Assembly: GCF_017591435.1 (NCBI RefSeq)
Contig: NC_059257.1
Location: forward strand, 3,689,370-3,753,369
Reading direction: 5' to 3'
DNA: 64,000 nt
From: Portunus trituberculatus
Taxonomy: Eukaryota; Arthropoda; Malacostraca; Decapoda; Portunidae
The position numbers were made by a program, and so were the translations under genes. The stretch's first letter is position 1. Each line of letters begins with the position of its first letter. Under the pieces are notes generated by a model. The model saw nothing but the letters and a program-made list of their open reading frames with translations, ran no database searches and had not been told where the DNA came from. Below, piece after piece: positions 1-13,169 of this stretch.

Positions 1-620
1 TTAGTAATTGTTGGCGCTGTAATTCTATTTTAGGGTTCGTTTATTTCGTTTATTCGGTTTTAATTAGTGTTTTGTGGTAGGATATTGGTGTTTTGTGGGT
101 TTATTTAGTGTGTTGTGGGTTTAACGAGTGTTTTGTGGGGTTATTGAGTGTTTTCTGGGATTTTATTGTTTTGTGGGTTCTAAGAGTGTTTTGTGGGTTT
201 AGCGAACGTTCTTAGGGGTTTAGCGAGTGTTTTGTAAGTATAACGAGTGTTTTGTGGGTTTAACGAGTCTGTTGTGGGTTTAATTAGTGTTTTGTGGGTT
301 TTAATGTGTTGTGGGCTTAACGAGTGAATTCTGGGTTTAATGAGTGTGTAGATCATTGTGGGTGTTTATTTAGTGTGTTATAAGTTTAAGGAGTGTTTTT
401 GTGGGTTAAACGAGTGTTTTTTGTAGGTTTAAAGAGTGTTTTGTAGGTTTAACGAGTGCATGTGGGTTTATCGAGTATTTTGTGTTTAGCGAGTTGGTTT
501 TTGTGGGTTTAACGAGTGGGTTGTTGGGTTTAACGTGAATATTTTGTAGTTTAGTGGGGTTAACGATATATTTGCAAGTTTAACGAGTATTTAGTAGGCA
601 TTGGAACGTCTTTTTTAGTT
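1..620. repeat. Degenerate ~20-24 bp tandem repeat
   Basis: The stretch is made of diverged copies of a unit close to GGGTTTAACGAGTGTTTTG, repeated head to tail with many small indels. No splice-flanked open frame is visible. It lies in the intron or upstream part of the LDB gene that ends near 20.2 kb. Confidence 0.75.
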
Positions 621-641
621 TCTTTCATAGAGTTTGTGCAT

Positions 642-856
<215 letters not shown>

Positions 857-1017
857 GTTAATATCTATAGAGGGCACAACAAGCGTCCTTTGTCTTGGCC
901 CGCCCTGAGCTTCTCTCCTGGCGGCGTGTGGCAGCTCCGGTGGTTTATGAAGAGTTAAGAGTCATTTAGAGTCATTTAGGTGGTTTGTGTATGCTTTAGG
1001 AGGGCTGAAGAAGTAGG

Positions 1018-1019
<2 letters not shown>

Positions 1020-1072
<53 letters not shown>

Positions 1073-1252
1073 TTTTATTTATTTTGTTTGTTACATTACT
1101 AAAGGTTCGAAAATTGTGAGGTTGTTGTTATTATTATTATTATTATTATTATTGTTGTTATTATCATCATCATTGTCATCATTATTATTATTTTCATTAT
1201 TTAGTTTGTTTTCTTTGGTTTCTGTTCCTTTGTATTCTTTCTTTCATTTCTT

Positions 1253-1305
<53 letters not shown>

Positions 1306-1343
1306 CTTTTCCTCATTGCCTTTTGTCTTCAGTTCCCTCTCCT

Positions 1344-1382
<39 letters not shown>
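1020..1382. repeat. (TC)n and (ATT)n microsatellites
   Basis: There are three TC tracts (about 1020-1068, 1254-1302 and 1348-1382) with an ATT tract near 1126-1152. The LLLL/SLSL plus-strand open frame is low-complexity translation and not a gene. Confidence 0.95.
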
Positions 1383-1384
<2 letters not shown>

Positions 1385-1631
1385 GGTCAGTCTGTCACCA
1401 ACACATCACTTGCCTTGTCTCTCAGTACAGTCAGTCATTCTTGGCAACACAACTGGTCATCTCTGTAGCCTTGCAGTATGTGTATGGAGTCAGGGGAGAG
1501 CAAAGCAGAGTGAAACATAACTTAGCCATTCTGCCACTCTTTGCTATGACTGATTGACACTAACCCCCTAACCTGACTTGCTCCTTCCCCTCGTTACTGT
1601 AATTTGATTGAGGAAGCTGATCTATTGTAAT

Positions 1632-1834
1632 TTAATCCCTTCAGTACTGGGACGCATTCTTACCATGAGTTTTGGGTGTGGTTAAACAATATTGACACTG
1701 CGGAGGGTTTATGGAGGTCAGATTAATGGTCAGTCTTTGCTATTTTTGTCCCCCACATGAGTTTCTGAAGCTCTATGAAAGTGGCACAATAAGCAGGATG
1801 GATATAAAAACTGTCTCGGTTCTTAAGAGGTTAA
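1632..1834. mobile_element. TTAA-type MITE, copy 1
   Basis: A 203-bp element is bounded by TTAA on both sides. The left end reads CCCTTCAGTACTGGGAC. The interior carries the family hallmarks: ATGGAGGTCAGATTAATGG, then CCCCCACATGAGTTTCTGAAG. The right end is a diverged inverted match before GGTTAA. It lies in the LDB intron or upstream region. Confidence 0.8.
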
Positions 1835-1879
1835 TGTATTGTGACTTAATATAATCATTCCTCTCCTCGTTGTTACACA

Positions 1880-2281
1880 CTGATGACTTATTGAGGAACT
1901 ATGATGATGTAACTCAACTTAATGTAAGCTAATGTAACTTTACCTAACCTAACTCCTCATTGGTACATACAGAGGATTTATTGAAGGAATAAGCTTAATG
2001 TTGCTTTATCTAATGAAACCTAACCTAACCATACTGGGAAAATAACTAACCTAACCAAATCAAGCTAAACCAAACATAATGTAACCTAACCTAACTGAAC
2101 CTAAAACTAACCCAACCAACCCAAGCTAACCTAATCAAATCAAGCCAAAATATAATTGAACCTAACTCAACCAAACCAACACAACCCAAGCCTAACCTAG
2201 CCAATCCTACCCAACCCAAACCTAACCTAACCAAACATTATGTAACCTAACTTAACCTAACCAACCCAGCTGTGCTCTAAC
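1880..2281. repeat. Telomere-like (CCTAA)n degenerate array abutting the LDB exon
   Basis: Repeated CTAAC/CCTAACC motifs run for about 400 bp up to the last CTAAC at 2277-2281, which lies 24 nt before the 3' splice site at 2304. The motif equals the arthropod telomere repeat in its C-rich sense, but copies are diverged and interstitial, so this is not a chromosome end. Confidence 0.85.
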
Positions 2282-2304
2282 CCATTTTGTCCTGGGCCTT
2301 TCAG

Positions 2305-2428
2305 TTATGTGTGATCCTGGAGCCCATGCAGGAGTTAATGTCAAGACACAAGGCATACGCCCTCTCACCGCGGGACTGCCTCAAGACCACACTGTTTCAG
2401 AAGTGGCAGAGAATGGTGGCGCCTCCAG
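2305..2428 (+). CDS. Chi: LDB/Chip exon (conserved region before the nuclear localisation signal)
   Basis: This internal exon encodes 41 residues plus one base, including LEPMQELMSRHKAYALSPRD and CLKTTLFQKWQRMVAPP. I recognise this as the region of LIM-domain-binding protein (LDB1, Drosophila Chip) after the N-terminal dimerisation domain. It is bounded by a pyrimidine-rich acceptor (GCCTTTCAG) and a donor CAG|GTAAAG, and ends in phase 1. The one carried base (g) joins the next exon's ag to form the glutamate codon that opens ETQRAPNKRRKRK. LDB proteins are nuclear co-factors that self-associate and bridge LIM-homeodomain and LMO proteins at enhancers. Upstream coding exons lie outside the window or were not detected in 1-2304. 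Confidence 0.93.
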
Positions 2429-2439
2429 GTAAAGTCAAA

Positions 2440-2960
2440 GTACCCCACACCTGTCCCTGATACCTGTCATACCACCACCACCCCCTACCACTACTGCCAC
2501 ACCTGTCCCTGATACCCTGCCACCACCCAACCACACCTGTCCTTGATCCACCATCCTGGCCACCCACCACACCTATCCTTGATCCATCACCACCTCCTGC
2601 CACACCTGTCCCTGATTATCCCACCCCCACACTGGGATGGGAGAGAGGGAGAGGGGGAAGTATTGTGGGTGAGGAAGAGGGAGTTTTGTGGGTGAAAGTG
2701 GGTGATGTGAGGGAATTTTTAGAGGGTGTTTTGGGGTGAGAGCAGGGAGTTTTAGGGGTGAAAGTGGGTGAGAGGCAGTTTTAGGGGATGAAAATAGGTG
2801 AAGTGTAGGAATCTTTAAGGTGAAAATGTGTGAAGTGTTGGTAAGAAGAGGGAGTTTGTAGAGTGAGAGTGGAGAGAGAGCAGGGAGTGTTGGGGATGAG
2901 GGAGAGGAGAGGAAGGTATAAAGAAGTGTTGGTTATGAATAAGAAGGGAAATAAAAGAAA
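2440..2960. repeat. ~50-bp CCACACCTGTCCTTGAT repeats, then G-rich repeats
   Basis: Positions 2445-2615 hold four or five units containing CCACACCTGTCCCTGAT. From 2640 to 2960 there is a G-rich degenerate repeat of GTGAGAGTGGGTGA type. Neither has coding character. Confidence 0.75.
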
Positions 2961-2984
2961 TGTTAGAGAAGTGATTAGGATTGA

Positions 2985-4700
2985 AAGAATAGGGTTAGGT
3001 TAGGTTAGGTTAGGTTGCAAGTATTTAGAAAGATAGAAAAAAAAGAGAAAATGCAATAAACAATGGAAAAGTATGGAAAAAAAATAGGTTAGTTCAGGTT
3101 AGCACTAAAACCACGAAAAGAAAGAGAAAAAGATATGATTGATAAAATAGAATAGGTGCAAAGTATTTAGAAAGATAGACAGAGAGAGATAGAAAATACA
3201 ATAAACAGTGAAAAGGAATAGAAAAAATAGATTAGATTAGCACTAAAAGAGAGAAGAAAGAAAAATATCAATAAAATACAATAGGAGAGAAGATTTTAGA
3301 AAGACAGACAGAGAAAAAGAGAATATAATAAACAATGAAAAGGATAAAAGAAAAAAATAGGCTGGGTTAGGTTAGGTTAGCACTAAAAACATCAAAACGA
3401 AAGAAAAAAAATATGATTGATAGAATAGAATAAGAGCAAAGTATTTAGAAAGATAGACAGAGAGAGAAAGAAAGAAAAAATGAACTGATAAGGATAGAAC
3501 AATTTACTTGAGGTTAGGTTAGCTAGGAATAGAAAAAGGAAGAAAAAATAGAGGAGAAATATTTAAAAAGTGAAGATAAAGAAGAAAACAGAGAAACAGA
3601 AAGAAAATGAAGGAGAGTAAGAATAATGAAATGCAAGAGAGAGAGAGAGGTATAGACTGAATGAAGCAAGGAACTGAAGCAATAACAGATAAAGAGAAGG
3701 AAGGAAAAAAACAGAGGATAAGGATGAGGAAAGACAAGGAACAGGGAAGGAGAGAGAGAGAGAGAGAGAGAGAGAATAACAAGCACACACAGGGGGGAGA
3801 GAGAGAAGGGAATAAAGGACAAACAAAGAACAAAGAATGAGTAAAGAAGGAAGAGAGCAAAGGGGGAAGGAAAGAGAAATAAACACATAGATAGAGAAAG
3901 AGAGAGATGAAGGAGAAGAGGAAGAGGAAGAACTAGAAGATTATAAAAGAAAAATAGATAGAGAAATGGTGAAAAAGATGATGAATTAGAATAGATAGAT
4001 GAATAGAAGGAGAGAGAGAAATAAATACATGAATAAAGAAAGAGAGTAAGGAGAAAAGGAAAAATTAGAAGAAAAATAAAGGAAATACTGATAGATAGAG
4101 AAATAGTGAAAAATAAGGTGAATTGAAATAGATAGATAAATAGATAAAAGGAAGAGAAATAACAAATAAAGAAAGAAAGAGGTGAAGAACAAAAGGAAGA
4201 ATTAGAAGAAAATAAAAGAAAAATAAATGAGAGAAATAGTGAAATGGTAAGATGAATTAGAATAGATAGATAGATAGAAGGAAGGAGAAATAAACACATA
4301 AATAGAGAAAGATGAAAGAGAAGAGGAAGAAATAGATGACAAAAGAAAAATGAATAGATAATCAGTAGAATAGAAGAAGAATTAGAATAGATAGATAGAT
4401 AGATAGATAGATAGGAGGATGAAAAATAGATAGAAAGAAAGAGAAAATAAACACAAATAAAGAAAAGAGATGAAAGAAAAAGAGGAAGAAATAGATTACA
4501 GAAGAAAAATAAATAAATAGAGAAATATGTGAAAAAGAGGAATTAGAATAGATAAATAGATAGAAGAATGAGAAATAGAAGGAAAGAGAAATAAACAGAA
4601 AGAAAAGAGAAAGAAATCGATCACAGAAGAAAAATAAATAAAGAAATATATGAAAAAGAATTAGAATAGGGATATAGAGAAATAGATGAGAGAATGTGTT
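2985..4700. repeat. Purine-rich tandem arrays with TTAGG blocks
   Basis: From about 2990 to 3520 there are roughly four diverged ~130-bp units, each combining GGTTAGGTTAG, GCACTAAAA, AAAGTATTTAGAAAGATAG and a run near ACAATAAACAATG. From 3880 to 4690 a second ~110-130 bp unit recurs (AGATAGATAGAAGGAGAG, AATAAACACATA). The plus strand is almost purely A/G. The minus-strand 258-residue open frame is a pyrimidine-strand artefact. Confidence 0.8.
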
Positions 4701-4893
4701 TTTAGATAGAGTGTTTTAGAAGTTGTAGATATCATTGCCTTGTGAATGGTAGTGTGCTAAAATGTGTTACTTTATCTATGTATGTGCGTGTGTCGTACAA
4801 TATATATTTTTTTATTTTTCATTTTTATTATTTTGTATCATGTCTGTATTTTGTTTAATTTTGATGTCTTGAATGCATGAATGGTTTTTAAGA

Positions 4894-4894
<1 letters not shown>

Positions 4895-4932
<38 letters not shown>

Positions 4933-5246
4933 GTTATTGTTATCTTGTTTTATCTATTTTTTATTGATATTAGTGTTTTTCATAATGTTTCAGCTAAGGT
5001 TATGAGAATGAGGAGGATTTGAATGTATATAAATGTATGTTTCTTTATTGGTTTATTTTATTTTGTATTTCTTCATTTATTATTGTTATTATTATTATTT
5101 TTTTTTTTATTTATATATATTTTTTTCCCCTCTCCCTCTCCATTAATTGTGAGGCATGTGTTGTAATGGCCGTAGCTTCACACAAAGGCTTCAACATGTC
5201 TTATTCCCTTGTCCTAGACCTGCCACTCCCTCCAGCCTGGCCAGGG

Positions 5247-5333
<87 letters not shown>

Positions 5334-5546
5334 TTTATCATTATTTTTTCTTTTTTATATTTCTCAAATTTCATATAAAAACAATTCTTCTTTGTTTTTG
5401 CTTCTACAATTTTTTTATCATTTATTTATTTTTATTTTATTTTTATTTATTTTTTATTCATATATCTACACTTTACAAGTCAGCAGAGACTTTTTTTTTT
5501 TTTTTTTTTTTTTCAATTTCCTGTTTTTTATTTATTTTTCAAACTT

Positions 5547-5578
<32 letters not shown>

Positions 5579-6356
5579 CTTTTTCCTCTCCTCGTCAGAC
5601 TTTTCTTTATTTTATTTCAGTTTGCCTCTCTTTATTTTGTCTTTTCATCATTTCTCAACATGCACGTGTTTGCAGCTTTGACATTTCATCTTTTCACAAT
5701 GTCAAAACTTTACACTTTTCGTTCAAAGAATCCATTTTGTAATACTTCCAAATTTCTTTTTATCCTCCTAACCCCAAATATTGCTTCAGATTTCACGGAT
5801 ATTCTCAAATCATAACACTTTTATTTCAAAGCTATAAATGAATTCTTATCCAATTCTTATGCTCCCAATCTAACCTCTTTATTTCCCTAACCTCTTTATT
5901 TCCCTAACCTCATTTTATTCCCCTTACCTCATTTTATTTCCCTAACCTTAATTTTATTTCCCTAAGCCTTACCATTGCTTCAGGTTTTGTTTACATTCTC
6001 AAATCGTAACACTTTTATTTTTAGTATTTCAAAACTACAAATTACTTTTCTTTTTATCCAACTCTTCATTTCTTAAACATTTCCAAACGCTATGAAAGAT
6101 TTCTCACTCCATAACATCTAAATTGTGTAAACATTTCTGTATTTTTTAACAGATTTCCAAACTTCATTATATTTTTAAATCCACACTTTTTTATTTTTAT
6201 TTTTATTTTATTTTTTTCCGACTATATAAATCTTTTTCTTCTTACATTTTCTTTTTCTCACATTTCCAAACCTTTCATTTTATCTATTTTATATCATCAT
6301 TCTTATTTTATTTATTTCATTTTCTCACATCCTTTTTATTTAAACATTTCCATATC

Positions 6357-6420
<64 letters not shown>
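4895..6420. repeat. A+T-rich low-complexity DNA with ATT, T and (CA)n tracts
   Basis: It contains (ATT)n near 4905-4932, (CA)n at about 5248-5320 and 6358-6420, poly-T runs near 5492-5513 and 5550-5579, and short CCTAAC/TTTATTTCCCTAACCTC units at 5860-5970. No supported gene is present. Confidence 0.85.
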
Positions 6421-6422
<2 letters not shown>

Positions 6423-6689
6423 GGTACGAGGATGGCCATAATTTATATATATTTGTGTGTACATGTATGTGAACAGCCTGTGTCCCTGTGTGCGCGCCTG
6501 TCTGGCTGGGGGACGCGCGTACATGGGTGTGTGTATGTGCGTATGTTCTGTGTATGTGTGCAGGGCCGGTCACCACAAACGAGGCTGGGAACTCTTGTAT
6601 TTATTCATTTATTTTATTTATTTATTTACTTTTTTTTATTATTGATTAAAGCAAAATTTACCTGCCCAATAGTTAGTGAGTTTCAAGGT

Positions 6690-6756
6690 GACTTTGTTTA
6701 CCTGTCTGTCTGTCTATCTATCTGTCTGTCTGTCTGTCTGTCTGTCTCTGTTTCTC

Positions 6757-6853
<97 letters not shown>
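6690..6853. repeat. (TGTC)n followed by (TC)n microsatellite
   Basis: A TGTC/TATC tract passes into an uninterrupted TC tract from about 6761 to 6853. The open frames through it read SLSLSL. Confidence 0.97.
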
Positions 6854-6855
<2 letters not shown>

Positions 6856-7329
6856 TATTTTTCCCCCTTTCTGTTTTGGGGTACTTTGGGTTGACATATT
6901 GGGCTATTTTGGGCAGACATTGGGCTACTTTGGGCTACTTACCTGTGCACCCAGCCTGGTTTGTGTTGGCCCCTCTGTGTTCCCTACCTGTGTTCCTCTC
7001 CTCAGTGCAATTAACCCTCTGTGCGGCCTGGCTTAAGCAAAACAAAAGAGGCAGCATTAATGTAAATAATTGTTTTTTTTTTTTTTTTTTTTTTTTTACT
7101 GTTCATTTATTTTATCGATATTGTTAACCACTTTTTATTTATTTATTTCTCCCAATGTGTTTATGTGATTCTGCTCTCATTGTCTCTCTCCCTCTCTCCC
7201 TCCCTACTTCTGTTCTCTTCCCTCCGTCCCTCCCTCCCTCCCTCCCTCCCTCCCTCACTATGCAGTCTTGACCTGATGTGACCTTTCCCACCAGACATGA
7301 CCTTAATTGTGACCTTGAGAACTGATCAT

Positions 7330-9110
7330 AAAGGTTAGATGGGTGACACAAAGACACATGATACAAGAGTGGTTTGTGATACAGTTAAACAGACACCTTG
7401 AGCAAACAGAAGATTCATTACATTTTTATTTAATCTGCTTTGATTGGTGTGTTTAGGTTAGGTTAGGTTGGACTGGGCTGGGCTGGGCTGGGCTGGGCTG
7501 GGCTGGGTTGGGTGATACAAAGACACACAATACAAGACAGTGATTTGTGATACAGTTAAACAGACACCTTGAGGAAACAGAAGATTCATTACTATTTTTT
7601 TGTCCTACACTTTCATTGGTGTGGTTAGGTTAGGTTAGGTTAGATTAGGTAAGGTAAGGTAAGGTCAGACAGACACATGATACAGTTAGACAGACTGCTT
7701 AAGGCCAGCAAACAGAAGATTCATTGCTGTTATTTTTTTTCCTACACTTTTATTACACTGGTTTAGTTAGGTAAGTGATACAAAGACACATGATACAAGA
7801 CAGTGATTTGTGACACAGTTAGACAGACACCTTGAGCAAACAGAAGATTCATTACTATTATTCCCAACTAGAAGATTCATTGCTAATTTTCCCAACACTT
7901 TCACTGCTGTGGTTACTGTGCCAACACTCACAGCTCGACAAGGTATTGAATCACACAAAAACATGACAAAAGTACAAAAAGATTTACTCAGGCTGTAAAT
8001 ATGTAGACACACAAGAGAGGAGAGAAAGTGGTATTGATGTAATGTGTTTTTAGATAAGAAATTTGTTATGATAAAAGTTGTACATGATTAGACACAAAAA
8101 AAAGGATGATAAAAGAAAAATCAGAACAATATATATACTGGAGCTTCATAAGGTAGCAAAAACATATGTAGGAGGCAAAAAGATGCTAAAAGTACAAAAA
8201 ATGAATGACTCAGGCTGTGAATATTTAGACACACAGAAGTAAGGAATATGATGTTAATTTTGTGTTTTCTAGGTAGTATAGTTTTCAGAGCATAGTATAA
8301 AATTTGGTAGGCTGAAAAAATGTATATGAGTTTTGACATACACACAAAAAAATAGTAATAATAAAAAAATGAATGAATAAATATAAAAATAAATTAAAAA
8401 AGAATAATATATGTACTGGAGTTTCCCAAGGTAGCAGAACCATATGTAAGGGGCAGAGATGCTGAAACTACAAAGAATAGATGACTTAGAGTGTGAATAA
8501 CTAGACACACACAGAAAATTGTAGAATATTATGCAAATTCAATGTTTCTTGGCAGTATAACAATTTTTTCAGACCTTTGTAAGAAATCTGATAGGTTGAA
8601 AAATTGTACTTGATTAGACTCACAAAAATAAATAAAGAAGGAGAAGAAATAAAGAAAAAATATATGAACTAGAGTTTAAGATAGCAGAAACATGTGTAAG
8701 AGGCAAAAATATGCAAAAAAGTACAAGAAATGAATGACTTAGGCTGTGAATGCTTACACACACACAGAGAAGGAAGGAATGTGATGTTAATCCTGTGTTT
8801 CCTGGCCAGCATAACAGTTTTTTCAGACCTTTGTAAGAAATTTGGTAGGTTGAAAAATTGTAAAAAAAAAAATAAAGAAAAATAAAATAAAGAAATAAAG
8901 AAATGATATATGAAGTAGAGTTTTCCAAGGTAGCAGAACAATTTACAAGAGAGAAAAGTAAAGTACAAGAAATAGATAAAAAAAAATATACATAGATAGA
9001 TAGAATAGATAAATAAAAATAGATAAAAGTAACATACAACAAATAGATGACTCAGGCTGCAAATATTTAGACACACACAAAAAGAGACAGTAGGTACAAA
9101 AAGATGCCTG
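7330..9110. repeat. Two families of diverged tandem units (~180 bp and ~230-280 bp)
   Basis: From 7330 to about 7880 there are four units with GATACAGTTAAACAGACACC and AACAGAAGATTCATTAC, interleaved with GGTTAGGTTAGG. From about 7960 to 9110 there are about five units with AATGACTCAGGCTGTGAATA, TAGACACACA and TTTCAGACCTTTGTAAGAAA. The second family looks like an intronic sequence amplified in place. Confidence 0.8.
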
Positions 9111-9173
9111 GAAGATTGTAAATATAATGTGACAAATGATGAAAGTGTGACATTATTGACTTCCTTACCTGCC

Positions 9174-9214
9174 CCACCACCATCACCACCACCACCACCA
9201 CCACCACCACCACC
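9174..9214. repeat. (CAC)n microsatellite
   Basis: An interrupted run of CAC/CCA triplets codes for a poly-glycine artefact on the minus strand. Confidence 0.9.
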
Positions 9215-9512
9215 ATGTACATTGATTAAATAAGACACACAGACACTCACAAACCTCTACAAGAAAATCACACACACACTAACAGAAATAAAGAAAAATT
9301 AAAATTAAAATGAATAAATAGATAAATAAATAACACTAACAAGCAAAAAATGACAAACAAATTCATATATATATTCAAACTGTAAAAAAAAAAAAAAACA
9401 CACCAAAAAAACTAAATAAATAAAATAAAGATATATATTCAAACCATAAGAAGACTCAACACACACAAAAAATCACCACGAATCTAAACACACACACACA
9501 CACACACACACG

Positions 9513-9820
9513 GCCCGGTAGCTCAGTGGTTAGAGCGCTGGCTTCACAAGCCAGAGGACCGGGGTTCGATTCCCCGGCCGGGTGGAGATATTTGGGTGTG
9601 TCTCCTTTGACGTGTAGGTGGTGTTCACCTAGCAGTGAGTAGGTACGGGATGTAAATCGAGGAGTTGTGACCTTGTTGTCCCGGTGTGTGGTGTGTGCCT
9701 GGTCTCACGCCTATCCCAAGATCGGAAATAATGAGCTCTGAGCTCGTTCCGTAGGGTAACGTCTGGCTGTCTCGTCAGAGACTGCACCAGATCAAACAGT
9801 GAATTACACACACACACACA
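9513..9820 (+). mobile_element. tRNA-Val(CAC)-derived SINE, copy A
   Basis: The head (9513-9584) folds as a full tRNA cloverleaf. The acceptor strand GCCCGGT pairs with GCCGGGT, the D arm is GCTC/GAGC, the anticodon arm is CTGGC-TTCACAA-GCCAG (anticodon CAC at 9545-9547), and the T arm is CGGGG-TTCGATT-CCCCG. A ~220-bp non-tRNA body follows, ending GTGAATTACACAC with an AC tail. A near-identical head plus body is at 58791-59087 on the minus strand, and a third copy at 56358-56637 retains mainly the body. A shared non-tRNA body in dispersed copies marks a SINE and not a plain tRNA gene. (AC)n also flanks its 5' side. Confidence 0.9.
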
Positions 9821-10140
9821 TTCAAAACACAAGAATAAAACATCTTTCCCAATCATTTCACCAAGACAAACAACAAATAAATAAATAAATAAACAAACTC
9901 ACACCCTCACAAAACAAAATAAAGAAAAAAAAGTGAGAGAAAAATAAATTAGAAAAAAAACACACTGCTAATTCAAGACCGCAAGAAAAACAATTTTACC
10001 GATCACTTCACCAAGACAATCACCAGGAAAATCAACACACACCCAAACACACATTAGTCTGAGTAGGAAAGGTCAATATATAGAACCAGGTCATCTTTTT
10101 CAGCCTCCTGTATGTCTGTCCTTGTTGTTGTTGTTGTTGT
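9821..10140. other. A-rich intronic DNA, no gene seen
   Basis: The stretch has short repeated motifs (AATAAATAAATAAA, CATCTTTCCCAATCATTTCACC and a later similar copy) and no conserved coding sequence. It ends in a (TTG)n tract at about 10120-10170. Confidence 0.6.
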
Positions 10141-10281
10141 GTGGTTGTTGTTGTTGTTGATGTTGTTGTGATCGGTTGTGTTCTGTTTGCCTTAGGTGCT
10201 GCTAACCAGTCAAATGGTAGAATGGGGGCAGAAGGAGGTATGTGGTGGAGATCTGCTGTTGTGGTGTGGTTGTGTGGTATG

Positions 10282-11018
<737 letters not shown>

Positions 11019-12145
11019 AATATTTCCAGCACCCTCCTTTTTGCATCTTGGCTTTCCTTTATCTAATTAGTTCAGTGTGCATGTAGAATAACGCTTGTCT
11101 GTGTGTCTGTCTGTCTGTCTGTCTGTCTGTCTGCATGCCTCCCACTGCCTGACTCGTCTAACACTAGCATAAAAGATAACACTAGCACTAACAATTGGCT
11201 AACGGTGCTTGTCTAACCCCACTTCACTAGCACTGGTGGGTTTAATTCACAGTTTTTAAGGGCTGTGTAGATTTATTGGTGCTAACGAGTTTTACCTGTG
11301 TGGGACGTACCTGTTGAAGGTGTGAGGAACGAGCCAGGTGTTTGCGGTGCGTGGTGGTGAGTGGCATGGTGTTGTGCCTCTCCTCACCAGTGCTGTGGTT
11401 GGGAGTGTTGTGTGAGGTGGTGAAGTCACTAAGGTGTGTTCTCCCTCACCCAGTCAGTGTTGTGTTGTGTTTATTGAGTGGTGTGTGAGCTGTGAGGGTT
11501 TTGAAAAGGAAGGACAAAGGTGGTTGTGTTGATAAAGATGTTTGTCGGTGCTTACTAAATTTGATGCTTTCTGTGATTGAACCAGTGGAGAGTTTTGTGT
11601 TTTATTTGCAAAGTGAGGTGTGAGTTATGAGAATGTTTTGAAAGTCATTACATAGACTCAATGTTTGTCTCTCACCATGCCATGCTTGTGTTTGAGTCTC
11701 AAGAACTCTTTCACAGTAATTGGACATGTACAGTGAATGTGTTTTCTCTTTACTTGATAAACACAAAGCATAAAATTCACCACGTGACATTTGATGTGCA
11801 CCAGTTTTGTACAAGTGTTCATAACAATTTACAGGTTGTACCTGGTGACTCAAGATGAAAGGTGTGTGTCCGCCCAACAAGTGTTGGTGTGTCGCCAAGC
11901 ACTGGCTGGTGGTGATGGTGGTGGTGTGTGAGTGAGCCGAGAGGCATGGTACTCCTTGCAGTGGTGGTAGTGGTGTTCCTGCCTGGTGACATGAACCACA
12001 CTCACCAATAATTGTACATACGCTGCAGACTCATGTTTCCCTCAGTGTTTAGTACAAAGTGCAGTCACTTTATGGGTACACTGCAGTGATGTGTGTGTGC
12101 ATGAGTGCGCGTGTGCTTGTGTGCACGTGCATGTGTTAGTACCAT

Positions 12146-12181
<36 letters not shown>

Positions 12182-12590
12182 TGTCACTACTCTGTACTCT
12201 CATGAAGTGTTGGTGCTGAAAAAGTCACCACCTAAGAGGGAGAGAGAGAGAGAGTAATATTTGTTTGATGTTTGAATCTTTAAAGTTATAGGGAAAGCAT
12301 CACTTCTGGCAGTCTTTAGTAAAGAGGAAGGAAAGGTTGTAGCAATGAAATCAGCAGTGACGGATGAAATGAATGAACTGCATTAGAGGACACTGATGTC
12401 CAGGAAGTGGTGATGTATGAAGGACAATGTAGTAACTGGAGAAAAGAAAACACATAGTAGAGAACATTTCCTTCTTATAAAGAGAAGGAACACACTAATA
12501 ACATCAACTCAATAGAAAATGGAAATGTATAGATAAGAAGCAGCATTCCAACTATTAACAAAAAAAAAAAAATATAAAACAAACACAGGC
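11019..12590. other. Intronic DNA without recognised gene
   Basis: The composition here is more balanced than in surrounding DNA. It holds (CTGT)n near 11100-11132, GTGGTG-rich segments at 11340-11500 and 11900-11990, and (AC)n at about 12148-12178. I saw no conserved protein motif in either strand. Confidence 0.5.
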
Positions 12591-12992
12591 TTGGAACTCA
12601 CACCAAAAAAAGTAAATGAAAAAATAACTCAACCAGTGGAAAACAGAACATGTCTAAGTGATGGAATGCACACCACCGCTCAGGAACAACAAGGAAAGGA
12701 AAGAAAGTAGAAACAAACTCATAACTCACACACGCACCAAAGAAAGAGAGAAAGCAATAATAAGACTCAACATAGAGGAAAAAAAAGATAAATAAAAACC
12801 ACCTATGAAAATGAAAAAAAGGAGAGAAAAAAATAAATAAAAACGCAAACACAGGCTCGTCACTCACACACACACACAAACACACACTAACAAAAACTGA
12901 AAAAAAAAAAAAAAGATAAACACAACACAACACACAAAACACCAAACTAAAACCTAACCTAATCTAACCATGGCTTTCCCCCCACCCCCACA
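12590..12992. repeat. A-rich ~100-bp diverged repeats and polypyrimidine/branch region
   Basis: Units with AATAAATAAAAACGCAAACAC and CTCACACACAC repeat two or three times. The final 45 bases contain CTAAC twice and the tract TTTCCCCCCACCCCCACAG, which forms the 3' splice signal of the next exon. Confidence 0.65.
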
Positions 12993-12993
12993 G

Positions 12994-13127
12994 AGACCCA
13001 GCGAGCACCCAACAAGCGGAGGAAGCGGAAAGGGTCAGCGTCGGGGCAGAACGCGACGCCGAACTCCACTGGGTCAAGCAAGAAAAGATCACCAGGGCCG
13101 AATTTCAACCTTGCCACTCAAGTCTCC
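12994..13127 (+). CDS. Chi: LDB/Chip exon with nuclear localisation signal
   Basis: The exon reads in frame from the preceding one: ETQRAPNKRRKRKGSASG, then a Ser/Asn/Gly linker, SSKKRSPGPNFNLATQVS. The cluster KRRKRK is the conserved LDB nuclear localisation signal, and the SKKRSP...LATQV block aligns with the LDB1 stretch before the LIM-interaction domain. The acceptor is CCCCCACAG and the donor TCC|GTAAGT is strong. The exon is 134 nt, and with the carried base ends in phase 0, which fits the next exon. Confidence 0.93.
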
Positions 13128-13169
13128 GTAAGTACCAAGAAATGGGTGTAGTGTGGTCCCCTCACTGGC

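Noticed and set aside
1880..2281. Chromosome-end telomere
   Set aside because: The CCTAA repeats are degenerate, short, occur in both orientations across the window and are followed by a gene exon.
3523..4299. 258-codon minus-strand hydrophobic frame
   Set aside because: It follows from a purine-rich plus strand that has few stops when read as pyrimidines; it contains tandem repeats and no domain.
9513..9584. Functional tRNA-Val(CAC) gene
   Set aside because: The cloverleaf is complete, but an almost identical head plus the same ~220-bp body occurs at 58791-59087, so a SINE is more likely. Transcription as a real tRNA is not excluded.
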